From the NCBI RefSeq assembly GCF_001499855.1, contig NZ_LQIK01000003.1:1-64000 (forward strand): a stretch of DNA of 64,000 nucleotides. Reading direction: 5' to 3'. Origin of the DNA: Mycobacterium sp. GA-0227b. GTDB lineage: Bacteria; Actinomycetota; Actinomycetes; Mycobacteriales; Mycobacteriaceae. The notes under the pieces are model-generated. The model did no database searches, had not been told where the DNA came from, and saw nothing but the letters and a program-made list of their open reading frames with translations. This document shows positions 1-9,671 of the stretch, piece by piece (positions within the stretch are counted from its first letter, which is position 1; every line of letters starts with the position of its first letter). A program made the position numbers and the translations under genes.

Positions 1-666
1 GCCACCGGGACAACCGCGGCACCTTCGTCCGCCTGTTCTGCGCTGAGGAACTTCAGCCCCTGCTGGGCGACCGCCAGTACGCACGGAAAACCCACGCCAC
101 AAGAGCCCACCCCGGCGCCTGCCCCGCAGCAGCCGGCCTATGAGGCCCCCTCCGCGCAGGTCAGCGAGGATCAGGCGCTGAAGGCAGCCAAGGTTTTGAG
201 CCTCGCCCAGGACACCGCCGACCGGTTGACCAGCACTGCGAAGGCAGAGTCGGAGAAACTGCTCGCCGATGCGCGCGCGCAGGCCGACGCGATGGTCAGC
301 GAGGCGCGGCAGACGGCCGAGACCACCGTCGCCGATGCGCGTCAGCGCGCCGATGCCATGCTGGCCGACGCCCAGACCCGATCCGAGGCCCAGCTGCGCC
401 AGGCGCAGGAGAAGGCCGACGCCCTGCAGGCCGACGCCGAGCGCAAGCACTCCGAGATCATGGGCACCATCAACCAGCAGCGCACAGTTTTGGAGGGCCG
501 CCTCGAACAGTTGCGCACGTTCGAACGCGAATACCGCACCCGGCTCAAGACGTATCTGGAGTCTCAACTCGAGGAGTTGGGCCAGCGCGGCTCGGCCGCA
601 CCAGTCGACTCCAGTGCTGGTAACGACGGCGGTGGGTTCAATCAGTTCAACCGGGGAAACAACTGA
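1..666 (+). CDS. wag31: Wag31/DivIVA polar growth protein, 3' part only
   Basis: Cytoplasmic coiled-coil scaffold that marks the growing poles and recruits the cell-wall elongation machinery. The N-terminal DivIVA membrane-binding domain lies outside the window. What is visible is a Pro/Gln/Ala-rich linker (from about base 85), then a long coiled coil with repeated '[14 protein letters not shown]'-type heptads, and the conserved tail ending '[12 protein letters not shown]', as in mycobacterial Wag31. The frame is open to base 1, but the first ~28 codons contain several Cys and Trp residues and do not resemble a Wag31 linker (see findings). A TTG at 196 would give a spurious short start; the true start is upstream. 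Identity is secure for bases ~85-666 only. Confidence 0.9.
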   Translation, partial: ATGTTAAPSSACSALRNFSPCWATASTHGKPTPQEPTPAPAPQQPAYEAPSAQVSEDQALKAAKVLSLAQDTADRLTSTAKAESEKLLADARAQADAMVSEARQTAETTVADARQRADAMLADAQTRSEAQLRQAQEKADALQADAERKHSEIMGTINQQRTVLEGRLEQLRTFEREYRTRLKTYLESQLEELGQRGSAAPVDSSAGNDGGGFNQFNRGNN

Positions 667-692
667 GCGCACTGAAGACCTAGGGTTGATCA

Positions 693-1019
693 ATGCTGAT
701 CGTTGCGCTCGTCCTCGCTGTCATCGGCCTCGCCGCGCTCGTGACCGCGGTCGTCACAAGCAATGAGCTGATCGCCTGGGTCTGTATCGCCGCCAGTGTC
801 ATCGGTGTCCTGCTCCTGATCGTCGACGCGGTCAGGGAACGCTCCCGTGGCCGAGCGGCCGGCACCGACGAGGAGCAGGCCGACGCGGAACCCGAGTACT
901 ACGAGGACTATCCGGACGACACCCCGGCTGAAGACGAACCAGAATACGCGGACGAATCCGAGGCGGAGTCCGAGACCACGATCGTCGAACAGGCCGATTC
1001 CGGCGAAGACCGCCGCTGA
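693..1019 (+). CDS. Small conserved membrane protein (Rv2144c-like)
   Basis: 108-residue protein with two closely spaced hydrophobic segments (about residues 2-22 and 28-45), followed by a basic stop-transfer region 'RERSRGR' and a very acidic, Tyr/Glu/Asp-rich cytoplasmic tail. It lies 26 bp downstream of wag31 in the same direction, the position occupied by the transmembrane protein Rv2144c in M. tuberculosis, so the two are probably co-transcribed. No catalytic motif is visible. A link to polar growth or envelope assembly is inferred from position only. Confidence 0.8.
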   Translation: MLIVALVLAVIGLAALVTAVVTSNELIAWVCIAASVIGVLLLIVDAVRERSRGRAAGTDEEQADAEPEYYEDYPDDTPAEDEPEYADESEAESETTIVEQADSGEDRR

Positions 1020-1041
1020 GCCAGTCGAGCCGCTGAGTCGT

Positions 1042-1719
1042 CTAAATCGTTGGCGCCGCGAGTAATTCGCGGACTTCATCATCGGTGACCTGGTGGAAGT
1101 CGGCGAACACCTGGCCGACCGCTTCGAACCCCGCCGGCATCGTCGCGCACACCACCTCGTCTGCTTCCTTGGCCAACTCCCGACAAGCCGACGGTGGTCC
1201 GACCGGAACCGCGACGACGATCCGAGCCGGATTCTGGGCGCGAACGGCGCGCACCGCGGCGAGCATGCTGGCGCCGGTGGCGATCCCGTCGTCGACCAGG
1301 ATCACGGTCTTGCCCGCGAGCTCGAGGGGTGGGCGGTCGCCGCGGTAGGCCCGCTCACGGCGATTCAGCTCCTCGGTTTCGCGCGCGATCGCGGCCTGCA
1401 GCGCCTCGTCACCGATCCCGAGGTTGCTCACCAGGTTGTCGTTGATGACCACGCCGCCCCCGCTGGCCAGCGCGCCCATCGCGAGCTCCTCCCACTGCGG
1501 CACGCCCAGCTTGCGGACCAGGAACACGTCAAGCGGGGCGTGCAGCGCGTGCGCCACCTGCCAACCGACCGGCACGCCGCCGCGCGCCAGCCCCAGCACC
1601 ACCAGATCCTGATCGCGGTAGGACGTCAACTCGTTCGCCAAGACTTCGCCGGCGTCTCGGCGGTTCTGATACACACGTCTGGCGCTTCGGCGGGCGAGCC
1701 CGCTCCATCCGCTCATCAC
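1042..1719 (-). CDS. Phosphoribosyltransferase-domain protein (Rv2143-like)
   Basis: 225 residues of type I phosphoribosyltransferase fold. The PRPP-binding signature is clear as '[14 protein letters not shown]' at roughly residues 135-148, and the N-terminal part '[16 protein letters not shown]' matches the conserved beta-strand and loop of this family. The physiological base or substrate is unknown; family members are annotated only as predicted phosphoribosyltransferases. It is convergent with the small membrane protein (22 bp gap) and divergent from the SRPBCC-epimerase gene. The fold is secure, the reaction is not. Confidence 0.85.
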   Translation of the reverse strand: MMSGWSGLARRSARRVYQNRRDAGEVLANELTSYRDQDLVVLGLARGGVPVGWQVAHALHAPLDVFLVRKLGVPQWEELAMGALASGGGVVINDNLVSNLGIGDEALQAAIARETEELNRRERAYRGDRPPLELAGKTVILVDDGIATGASMLAAVRAVRAQNPARIVVAVPVGPPSACRELAKEADEVVCATMPAGFEAVGQVFADFHQVTDDEVRELLAAPTI

Positions 1720-1811
1720 AGTTCGTTTCGATGTCGGGACTTTGTCAGCCTATGTCCGTGGGTACCCCACCCGGGCACAATCCACCGGCGCGACGGGAGC
1801 GAATATCAGTC

Positions 1812-3161
1812 ATGGGAATCGAGTACCGCAGCGTCGTCGAACATCCATTGGACGAGGTGTTCGCGTGGCACGCGCGCCCCGGTGCGATGAGGCGGCTGGT
1901 CCCGCCGTGGCAGCCGATGAAGGTGGTGGCCGAAGCGGGCTCACTGGCCGACGGGCAGGCGGTGCTCGGACTACCCGGCGGTCTGCGCTGGGTCGCACAG
2001 CACGATCCCGCCCGCTACGACCCGCCGCGCCGCTTCGTCGACGTGCTGTCCACGCAGGGACCGGCCTCGTGGCCGCCGCGCCTGGTCGGCAGGTGGACGC
2101 ACACCCACGAGTTCGCCCCGGCGCCCGGCGGCACGACGGTCTACGACCACGTCGCCACCCCGGTGCCCGCGGCGGCGCTGCGGCCCATGTTCGTCTACCG
2201 CCATCGGCAACTGGCCGACGACCTCGCCGCGCACCGCAGCGGCGCCGCCGCCGGCCTGCGACCGCTCACCGTCGCGGTCAGCGGAGCGTCCGGCCTTGTC
2301 GGCTCGGCATTGTCGGCGTTTCTGAGCACCGGCGGCCACCGGGTGATCCGGCTGGTACGACGGGCGGCGCACGGCCCCGACGAGCGGCAGTGGAATCCCG
2401 ATCGGCCGCATCGTGACCTGCTGAGCGGCGTGGACGCGGTCGTGCATCTGGCTGCCTCGTCGATCGCCGGGCGTTTCACCGACGCGCACAAGGACGCCGT
2501 GCGTGCCAGCCGCGTCGAACCGACCCGCCGGCTGGCCGAGGCCGCGGCCGACGCCTCGGACGGACCGGGGGTGTTCGTCAGCGCTTCGGCGGTCGGCATC
2601 TACGGCTTCGACCGTGGCGATGCGGTATTGGCCGAGGAAAGCGTGCGCGGCGACGGTTTTCTCGCCGATGTGGTGGCGGACTGGGAGGCGGCGACCACAC
2701 CTGCCATTGACGCGGGACTGCGGGTCGTCACCGTGCGGACGGGAATCGTGCAGTCCGCGCGTGGAGGCACGCTGCGGCTGCTGCGACCGCTGTTCGCCGC
2801 CGGCCTGGGCGGGCGGCTGGGCAGCGGCAGTCAGTGGTTGGCGTGGATCGCGCTCGACGACCTGCTGGACGTCTACCACCGCGCGCTCTACGACGCCCGG
2901 CTGACCGGTCCGGTCAACGCGGTTGCGCCCCACCCGGTGCGCAACACCGACTACACCAGGACGCTGGCGCGGGTATTGCGGCGACCGGCGATCGTGCCGG
3001 TACCCTCGCTGGGTCCGCGGCTGCTGCTGGGGGAGCAGGGGGCCCGTGAGCTCGCCGAGGCCGACCAACGGGTGGTGCCGGCCAAACTGCAGACGGTGGG
3101 CCACCGATTCCGTCATCCGTCCCTCGACGCCGCGCTCGCTCATGAGCTCGGGCACGGCTGA
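1812..3161 (+). CDS. SRPBCC + TIGR01777-type NAD(P)-dependent epimerase fusion
   Basis: Two-domain protein of 449 residues. Residues ~1-145 form an SRPBCC (START-like) ligand-binding domain, beginning 'MGIEYRSVVEHPLDEVFAWH'. From ~152 a Rossmann domain begins with the nucleotide motif 'VAVSGASGLVGSAL' and continues as a YfcH/SulA-like atypical SDR (TIGR01777), with 'SASAVGIYG' as the active-site segment. The ATG at 1812, preceded by 'GGGAGCG', was preferred to the in-frame ATG at 1731, which would add a low-complexity leader. The substrate is unknown. Actinobacteria often carry this fusion, and a hydrophobic ligand held by the SRPBCC part is inferred. Confidence 0.82.
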   Translation: MGIEYRSVVEHPLDEVFAWHARPGAMRRLVPPWQPMKVVAEAGSLADGQAVLGLPGGLRWVAQHDPARYDPPRRFVDVLSTQGPASWPPRLVGRWTHTHEFAPAPGGTTVYDHVATPVPAAALRPMFVYRHRQLADDLAAHRSGAAAGLRPLTVAVSGASGLVGSALSAFLSTGGHRVIRLVRRAAHGPDERQWNPDRPHRDLLSGVDAVVHLAASSIAGRFTDAHKDAVRASRVEPTRRLAEAAADASDGPGVFVSASAVGIYGFDRGDAVLAEESVRGDGFLADVVADWEAATTPAIDAGLRVVTVRTGIVQSARGGTLRLLRPLFAAGLGGRLGSGSQWLAWIALDDLLDVYHRALYDARLTGPVNAVAPHPVRNTDYTRTLARVLRRPAIVPVPSLGPRLLLGEQGARELAEADQRVVPAKLQTVGHRFRHPSLDAALAHELGHG

Positions 3162-3169
3162 CGGATAAA

Positions 3170-4747
3170 TTGACGCGCGAGCGGGCACTCCACGGGGTGT
3201 CAGTGCTGGCCGAGTGGTTCCTCACGTCAGGTGAGCGCGGCAACCCGAATTGGGCACTGCCGGCATGGAGCGAGGGCAACCAGGCCGAAGCCCTCATTCA
3301 CGGCGCGACGTACTTCGATCGGCTCGTCACCGAGGTAGAGGCACTCGGGGCCGGCGATCACCTGTTCTTCGCCGACTGGCGAGGCGACGCCGATGAGCGA
3401 CTGCGCGACGACGGGCCGACCGTCGCGGAGCTGTTCCGCGCGGCGGCGGAACGCGGCGTCCTGGTGAAAGGGCTGATGTGGCGGTCGTATCCGAACCGAT
3501 TGCAGTTCAACGAGGAACAGAACCGCCATCTCGCCGAGACGATCGAGCGGGCCGGCGGCGAAGTGCTGCTCGACCAACGGGTGCTGGTCGGCGGGTCGCA
3601 TCATCAGCGACTGGTTCTGCTCCGCCATCCCGACGAACCGCACCGCGACGTCGCGTTCATCGGCGGCATCGATCTGTGCCACTCCCGGCGGGACGACGCG
3701 TCGCACCGAGGTGACCCGCAGGCGGTGCAGATGTCGAGCCGGTACGGCGAGCGCCCACCGTGGCATGACGTGCAGCTGCAGGTGCGCGGTCCCGTCATCG
3801 GCGCGCTGGACACCACGTTCCGTGAACGCTGGACGGCCCGTGCGCCGCTCGACTTGTTCAATCCGCTGGCGTGGTTACGCGACCGGTTTCTCGGGTCCGA
3901 GGCCGCGCGGCATCCGCTGCCGGAGCAGCCGCCCGACCCACCGCGCTGCGGATCGCACGCGGTGCAGGTGTTGCGAACCTACGGCGATGCGTTGATCCAG
4001 TACGAATTCGCCAAGGAGGGTGAGCGCAGCATCGCCCGCGGCTACACCAAAGCGGTCCGGCGGGCCCGGCGCCTGATCTATCTCGAAGACCAATACCTGT
4101 GGTCAGAGGAGGTCGCGCGGCTGCTGGTCGACGCGTTGAGCGCGAACGAGGATCTACATCTGGTGGCGGTCGTGCCGCGCTATTTCGACCTGGAGGGCGG
4201 CCTGGGCCGGCCCCCGACGCTGGTCGGGCGACAGCTTGCGCTGGATGCATGCCGCCGCGCCGCGCCCGAGCGAGTGCACGTGTTCGACGTCGAGAACCAC
4301 GAGGGCACACCGGTTTACGTGCATTCCAAGGTTTGCGTCATCGACGACACCTGGGCCTGCATCGGTAGCGACAACTTCAACCGGCGGTCCTGGACGCACG
4401 ACAGTGAGCTGTCGTGCGCGGTGCTCGACGCCGACGGTGCGTTCGCACTCGACCTACGGCTGCAGCTGATGCGTGAACACCTCGACCGCGCCGACGACGG
4501 CAGCGAAGACGAGGGATTGGCCGAACCCGACGAAGCGGTACGCGAAATAGTGTCTGCCGCAGAGGCTTTGGAGGCGTGGCACCAGTCGGGCTGCCAAGGG
4601 CCGCGGCCGCCGGGGCGATTGCGGCCGCACGAGAGCGAACGAGTAGATCCGTTGACGCGTTTGTGGGCCGAACCGGCGTACCGGATGATCTTCGACCCGG
4701 ATGGCCGGTCGTATCGCGATCGACTGTTGAGGCGGCGGTGGCCGTGA
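3170..4747 (+). CDS. Phospholipase D-like protein, paralogue A
   Basis: 525 residues with two phospholipase D (HKD) half-sites. The C-terminal motif is canonical: 'VYVHSKVCVIDD', with His385, Lys387 and Asp392, followed by 'GSDNFNRRS'. The N-terminal motif is 'SHHQRLVLL', in which the usual Lys of HxK is Arg147. The next gene is a close paralogue and retains the Lys. A TTG start at 3170 is given; a GTG at 3197 is equally plausible because the paralogue begins at the matching point. It probably hydrolyses or transfers phosphodiester bonds of phospholipids, but the altered motif makes full activity uncertain. No signal peptide or membrane segment is visible. Confidence 0.82.
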   Translation: MTRERALHGVSVLAEWFLTSGERGNPNWALPAWSEGNQAEALIHGATYFDRLVTEVEALGAGDHLFFADWRGDADERLRDDGPTVAELFRAAAERGVLVKGLMWRSYPNRLQFNEEQNRHLAETIERAGGEVLLDQRVLVGGSHHQRLVLLRHPDEPHRDVAFIGGIDLCHSRRDDASHRGDPQAVQMSSRYGERPPWHDVQLQVRGPVIGALDTTFRERWTARAPLDLFNPLAWLRDRFLGSEAARHPLPEQPPDPPRCGSHAVQVLRTYGDALIQYEFAKEGERSIARGYTKAVRRARRLIYLEDQYLWSEEVARLLVDALSANEDLHLVAVVPRYFDLEGGLGRPPTLVGRQLALDACRRAAPERVHVFDVENHEGTPVYVHSKVCVIDDTWACIGSDNFNRRSWTHDSELSCAVLDADGAFALDLRLQLMREHLDRADDGSEDEGLAEPDEAVREIVSAAEALEAWHQSGCQGPRPPGRLRPHESERVDPLTRLWAEPAYRMIFDPDGRSYRDRLLRRRWP

Positions 4748-6285
4748 ACGTTCACGAGTGGTTCCTCACGGCGGAGGAACGGGGCAATCCCGCCTCCGAC
4801 CTGCCGGCGTGGTGCTCGGGCAACCGCGTCGAACCGCTCGTGCACGGCGCGACATATTTCGAGCACCTTGCCACCGAGGTGGAAGCGCTGCAGGCGGGCG
4901 ACTACGTGTTCTTCACCGACTGGCGTGGGGATCCGGACGAGAAGATGCGTGACGACGGCCCGACGGTGCGCGAATTGTTCTGCCGCGCAGCCGAACGCGG
5001 TGTGATCGTCAAAGGTCTGGTGTGGCGGTCGCATCTGGACAAGCTGGCCTACAGCGAGGAGGAGAACCGCCACCTCGGAGAGCACATCGAGGAGGCGGGC
5101 GGTGAAGTGCTGCTGGACCAGCGGGTCCGGATCGGCGGTTCGCATCACCAGAAGCTGGTCGTGATCCGGCATCCCGGCGCGCCGGAGCGCGATGTGGTGT
5201 TTGCGGGCGGCATCGACCTGTGCCATTCGCGTCGAGACGATGCCTCGCACCGCGGGGATGCGCAGGCGGTGCAGATGTCGAGTCGGTACGGTGAGCACCC
5301 GCCGTGGCATGACGTCCAGCTGCGGCTGCAGGGACCGGTCGTCGGCGCACTCGACATGACGTTTCGTGAGCGGTGGAACGACCCGGCGTCGCTCGACATG
5401 CTGAACCCGCTGGCATGGCTTCGGGACAAGTTCGGCGGAGCCGACATGACCGCCGACACGCTGCCCGAACAGCCGCCGGATCCGCCGCCGTGTGGAACCC
5501 ACCTTGTCCAGGTGCTGCGCACCTACCCGGACGCACACTTCGCGTACGACTTCGCGCCGCACGGCGAACGCAGCATCGCCCGCGCCTACAGCAAGGCGGT
5601 GCCGCGCGCCCGCCGGCTGATCTACCTGGAGGACCAGTACCTGTGGTCGAAGCGGGTGGCCGAGCTGTTCGCGCGAGCCCTGCGCGAGAACCCCGATCTG
5701 CATCTGGTCGCGGTCGTGCCGCGCTACCCCGACGTGGACGGTCGGCTGGCGTTGCCGCCCAACCAGGTTGGCCGCTGGCAGGCGATCGAGACCTGCCGTC
5801 AGGCAAGCCCCGATCGGCTGCACGTCTTCGATGTCGAGAACCACGAAGGCACACCGGTTTACGTGCACGCGAAGGTATGTGTGATCGACGACGTGTGGGC
5901 GTGTTCGGGCAGCGACAACTTCAACCGGCGGTCCTGGACGCACGACAGCGAACTGTCCTGCGCGGTGCTGGACGAGGACGGTGTCTTCGCCCGTGACTTC
6001 AGGTTGCGATTGTTGCGCGAGCACTTGGACCGAGCCGAGGACGGCAGCGAGGACGGGGGACTGGTCGATCCGGTCAGCGCGGTAGACGAGATCGTCGCCG
6101 CCGCCGAGGCGTTGGAAGCGTGGCACGCGTCCGGCCGCAGGGGGCCGAGGCCGCCGGGTCGGCTGCGTCCGAACAAAGCCGAACGGCTCGGGCTGCTGAC
6201 GCGGCTGTGGGCTGAGCCTGCATACCGGTTCATGTACGACCCCGACGGGCGGTCGTACCGCGACCGGCTCAGGCGCCGAGTATGA
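4744..6285 (+). CDS. Phospholipase D-like protein, paralogue B
   Basis: 513 residues, colinear with and strongly similar to the preceding gene, pointing to a tandem duplication. Both HKD motifs are intact: 'SHHQKLVVI' (Lys137) and 'VYVHAKVCVIDD' (His375, Lys377). The GTG start overlaps the stop of paralogue A in a GTGA arrangement, which implies translational coupling and a joint role. The frame is open further upstream, but that part lies inside paralogue A and is not homologous. Expected activity is phosphodiesterase or phosphatidyl transfer on membrane phospholipid head groups; the natural substrate cannot be read from the sequence. Confidence 0.85.
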   Translation: MNVHEWFLTAEERGNPASDLPAWCSGNRVEPLVHGATYFEHLATEVEALQAGDYVFFTDWRGDPDEKMRDDGPTVRELFCRAAERGVIVKGLVWRSHLDKLAYSEEENRHLGEHIEEAGGEVLLDQRVRIGGSHHQKLVVIRHPGAPERDVVFAGGIDLCHSRRDDASHRGDAQAVQMSSRYGEHPPWHDVQLRLQGPVVGALDMTFRERWNDPASLDMLNPLAWLRDKFGGADMTADTLPEQPPDPPPCGTHLVQVLRTYPDAHFAYDFAPHGERSIARAYSKAVPRARRLIYLEDQYLWSKRVAELFARALRENPDLHLVAVVPRYPDVDGRLALPPNQVGRWQAIETCRQASPDRLHVFDVENHEGTPVYVHAKVCVIDDVWACSGSDNFNRRSWTHDSELSCAVLDEDGVFARDFRLRLLREHLDRAEDGSEDGGLVDPVSAVDEIVAAAEALEAWHASGRRGPRPPGRLRPNKAERLGLLTRLWAEPAYRFMYDPDGRSYRDRLRRRV

Positions 6286-6353
6286 GCATTGGGCCGTAGA
6301 TATACGCGCATGCGCTGATGTTTTGCCGGATACGGCGTCGCATGCTGGCTAGC

Positions 6354-9300
6354 ATGAGCGCAACTGAGTGGAGCGAGCTTGGTGTGCGTGGACTTCCGAC
6401 CGGAACGGTGACGTTGCTGTTGGCGGACGTCGAGGCTTCCACGCGGCTTTGGGAGACGCAACCCCACGACATGAGGGCGGCGGTCGCGCGGCTCGACGAG
6501 ACCTTGGCCGATCTCGTCGCCGCATATCGCGGCGTGCGACCAGTTGAACAAGGCGAGGGCGACAGTTTCGTGCTGGCTTTCGCGCGGGCTACCGATGCGG
6601 TGGCATGCGCGTTGGCGTTACAGCGGGCACCGCTGGCGCCGATCCGGATGCGCATCGGAATCAACACCGGCGAGATCGAGTTGCGCGACGAGGACAACTA
6701 CATTGGGCCAACTATCAATCGGACCGCCCGGCTACGCGATCTCGCGCACGGTGGCCAGACCGTGCTGTCGAGTGCGACCGAGTCGATGGTGCTCGACCAC
6801 CTGCCGGCCGACGCGTGGCTCCGCGAGCTGGGCAGCCATCCGCTGCGAGATCTCCCGCGGCCCGAACGGGTCGTCCAACTGTGCCATCCCGATCTACGAA
6901 ACGAATTTCCCCCGCTGCGGACAGCCGATGCCGTCGAGAAGCGAGTCCTGCCCACTCAACTGACTCGCTTCATTGGCCGCGAGAAACAGATCGACGACAT
7001 TCGACAGGCTCTGGCTGACAACCGATTGGTGACGTTGACAGGCTCCGGTGGAGTCGGGAAGACCCGCCTGGCGGTACAGGTTGCGCAGTCAATGAGCACC
7101 GGCGCGATCTGGTACGTCGACCTTGCACCGATCACTGACCCAGATGTAGTGCCAGTAGCGGTCGTTCGCGCCATGGGCTTGCCCGATCAGCCTGGGCGCT
7201 CGACGCTGGAGACCATTCTCGAATCCATCGTGGGACGGCTCGGCTTGATGCTGCTCGACAATTGCGAACACCTGCTCGACGCGAGTGCCGAGCTGATCGT
7301 CGCTCTCTTGGAGCAGTGCCCGGAGCTGACGCTTCTGGCGACCAGCCGCGAACCCATCGGGGTCGCAGGCGAACTCACGTGGCGAGTTCCGTCCTTGTCA
7401 CTGCGGGACGAAGCCATCGAGTTGTTCTACGACCGTGCTCGACACGTGCGGTCGGACTTCACTGCCACCGACGACAACATCGTTCTCGTCGGCGAAATCT
7501 GCAAGCGCCTTGACGGAATGCCGCTTGCGATCGAGCTGGCCGCCGCCCGGGCACGAGCCTTATCGGTGTCGGAGATTCTCGACGGCATCCACGATCGATT
7601 CCGGTTGTTAACCGGAGGATCGCGAAAGTCGGTGCGACGCCAGCAGACGTTGCGGGCGTCCGTCGACTGGTCGCACGCAATGTTGACGCAACCCGAGGCC
7701 GTGCTGTTCCGGCGGCTCGCGGCGTTCATGGGCGGGTTCGATCTCGAAGCTGCACAGTCTGTCGCCGACGGTGGCGAGGTGGCCTCCTTTCAGGTGCTCG
7801 ACCTCCTCACACTCCTTGTCGATAAGTCGCTCGTATCAGCCGACAGCACCAGCGGACTGATGCGGTATCGGCTTTTGGAGACCGTCCGCCAGTACGCGCT
7901 GGAGAAGCTGAGCGAATCAGGTGAGGCCGACACCGTCCGCGACCGGCACCGCGACCACTACACGGCCATGGCCGTGCAGCTCGAAACGCCTACGACCGCC
8001 GACCGCGATGGGTTGCTGCAACGCGCCGAAATCGAGATCGACAACCTGCGCGCCGCATTCACATGGAGCTTGGAGCGCGCTGACGTCGACTCTGCATTAC
8101 GACTCGCCTGCTCGCTACAACCGCTCTGGCTCATGCGGGGTCGAGTGCAAGAGGGCTTGGCATGGTTCGACCAAGGATTCGCGGAGTACGTGGCCGGCGG
8201 CGTTGAACTGTCGCCTGTCACCCATGCCAGCGCTCTCGCCGATCAGGCTTTATTGGGTTCGTGGGCTGTCACAACCGGCGGCATCGGCACTGCTGAACAG
8301 GCCCTTGCGATAGCGAGAGAAGTTGATGATCCTGTCCTGTTGGTTCGCGTACTCACAGCCTGTATCGGGGCCGCCTCGTTCGATGCCGAGGCAGCGCGCC
8401 CACATATCGAGGGGGCCCTCGAATTGGCGCGGGCGTTGGGCGATGACTGGCGGCTCGGTCAGATCCTCGGGTGGAAGGCGTACATCGCGACTCTCGCGGG
8501 TGACTCGATTTCCGCCCGCGCTGCGGGGGATGAAGGCTACCTACTGGCCGACGCCGTCGGTGACCGTTTCATCTCGCGTTTCTGTCGGTACTGGGGTCCG
8601 GCCATGGCGTCTTTCCAACAAGGCGATCCAGACCGGAGTTCCGCCGAACTTCAATCGATCCTCGTTGAAGCAGACGCCTCCGGAGATGTCATACACGGCT
8701 TTCTCGCGCGTATCGGCCTCGGACACCTACAGGTCATAAGGGGAGACATCGCCGGTGGTCGCGCCCGTGCGGAAGAGGCCGTGGCAGCAACGCCAAGACT
8801 GGGGCCCTATCTTGAACCGTGGGCTTATGCGCCGCTGGCGCTCGCGGCATTCGCCGAAGGAGACTTGGTCGCCGCCGCAGAGGCGTGCGAGTTGGCGTGG
8901 CAACGGATCAGTGCCCAACCCGAAACGGCCATCGCGAACGTTCTTCCGCTGGCGGAGCTCGAACTCGCGCGACGGGACTTGCCCGCGGCCAGGAAGTGGG
9001 CCGACGCCAATGTGGCCGTGATGATGGGCTGGCATCTCGCGAAAGCGTTGGTGTCGCGTGCTCGGGTTGCCAGCGCGCAGGGCGAGTTGGAGTTGGCACA
9101 GAGTGATCTACATCAGGCGCTCGCATGCGCCGCCGGCCACCAGGCGTACCAAATCGCTCCCGAGGCTTTCGAAATTCTGGGCGAAGTGACGGGCAAGACG
9201 GGCGATCACCGTGAAGCCGCGCGGTTATTGGGCGCGGCCTACGCCATGCGGCAGCGAACGGGTCTGGTCAGATTCCCGGTGTATGACACTGCCTATACGG

Positions 9301-9629
9301 CGTTGGTCACGCATCTTCGTGAAGCTCTGGGAGAGGACGAGTTTCACGCGCTGTGGGACGAGGGCTCGGCTCTCTCGACCGAAGAGGCGATTGCGTATGC
9401 GCAACGCGGGCGCGGTGAGCGCAAGCGCCCGTCCAGCGGTTGGGCATCATTGACCCCGACGGAGCTAGACGTCGTCCGGTTGGTCTCCGAAGGGCTGGGG
9501 AACAAGGACATTGCCGCGCGTCTGTTCGTCTCGCACCGCACGGTGCAGACCCATCTGACGCATGTGTACGCCAAGCTGGGACTCACCTCGCGTGTGGCGC
9601 TGGCGCAGGAGGCTGCTCGCCAACCCTGA
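6354..9629 (+). CDS. Class III cyclase + NB-ARC ATPase + LuxR regulator
   Basis: Large regulator of 1091 residues. Residues ~15-170 are a class III nucleotide cyclase domain with metal-binding Asp25 ('[11 protein letters not shown]') and Asp70 ('GEGDSF'). The two adenine-specifying residues are replaced: Gln66 stands in the Lys position and Asn115 in the Asp position ('[14 protein letters not shown]'), the pair described for M. tuberculosis Rv0386. An AP-ATPase/NB-ARC domain follows (Walker A 'GSGGVGKT'), then a long TPR-like helical region, and a C-terminal LuxR helix-turn-helix ('[20 protein letters not shown]'). This is the Rv0386/Rv1358/Rv2488c family. Signal and target genes are unknown. 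ATG 6354 was chosen; ATG 6318 is possible. Confidence 0.88.
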   Translation: MSATEWSELGVRGLPTGTVTLLLADVEASTRLWETQPHDMRAAVARLDETLADLVAAYRGVRPVEQGEGDSFVLAFARATDAVACALALQRAPLAPIRMRIGINTGEIELRDEDNYIGPTINRTARLRDLAHGGQTVLSSATESMVLDHLPADAWLRELGSHPLRDLPRPERVVQLCHPDLRNEFPPLRTADAVEKRVLPTQLTRFIGREKQIDDIRQALADNRLVTLTGSGGVGKTRLAVQVAQSMSTGAIWYVDLAPITDPDVVPVAVVRAMGLPDQPGRSTLETILESIVGRLGLMLLDNCEHLLDASAELIVALLEQCPELTLLATSREPIGVAGELTWRVPSLSLRDEAIELFYDRARHVRSDFTATDDNIVLVGEICKRLDGMPLAIELAAARARALSVSEILDGIHDRFRLLTGGSRKSVRRQQTLRASVDWSHAMLTQPEAVLFRRLAAFMGGFDLEAAQSVADGGEVASFQVLDLLTLLVDKSLVSADSTSGLMRYRLLETVRQYALEKLSESGEADTVRDRHRDHYTAMAVQLETPTTADRDGLLQRAEIEIDNLRAAFTWSLERADVDSALRLACSLQPLWLMRGRVQEGLAWFDQGFAEYVAGGVELSPVTHASALADQALLGSWAVTTGGIGTAEQALAIAREVDDPVLLVRVLTACIGAASFDAEAARPHIEGALELARALGDDWRLGQILGWKAYIATLAGDSISARAAGDEGYLLADAVGDRFISRFCRYWGPAMASFQQGDPDRSSAELQSILVEADASGDVIHGFLARIGLGHLQVIRGDIAGGRARAEEAVAATPRLGPYLEPWAYAPLALAAFAEGDLVAAAEACELAWQRISAQPETAIANVLPLAELELARRDLPAARKWADANVAVMMGWHLAKALVSRARVASAQGELELAQSDLHQALACAAGHQAYQIAPEAFEILGEVTGKTGDHREAARLLGAAYAMRQRTGLVRFPVYDTAYTALVTHLREALGEDEFHALWDEGSALSTEEAIAYAQRGRGERKRPSSGWASLTPTELDVVRLVSEGLGNKDIAARLFVSHRTVQTHLTHVYAKLGLTSRVALAQEAARQP

Positions 9630-9655
9630 CCGGACGTCGGTGGGTCCAGATACAC

Positions 9656-9671
9656 TCGAACACATGTTTGA
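9656..9671. promoter_or_regulatory. Putative LexA (SOS) box overlapping an HNH gene start
   Basis: The 16-mer TCGAACACATGTTTGA matches the mycobacterial LexA operator (TCGAAC, four bases, GTTCGA) at 15 of 16 positions; only the second-half C to T differs. The ATG of the following DUF222/HNH gene (9664-9666) lies inside it, so LexA binding would block initiation directly. DNA-damage control of some mycobacterial 13E12-family genes is known; its application here is inferred from the motif. Confidence 0.7.

Noticed and set aside
4315..6126. Long minus-strand frame opposite the phospholipase D genes
   Set aside because: Antisense shadow; both PLD genes have clear HKD motifs on the plus strand.
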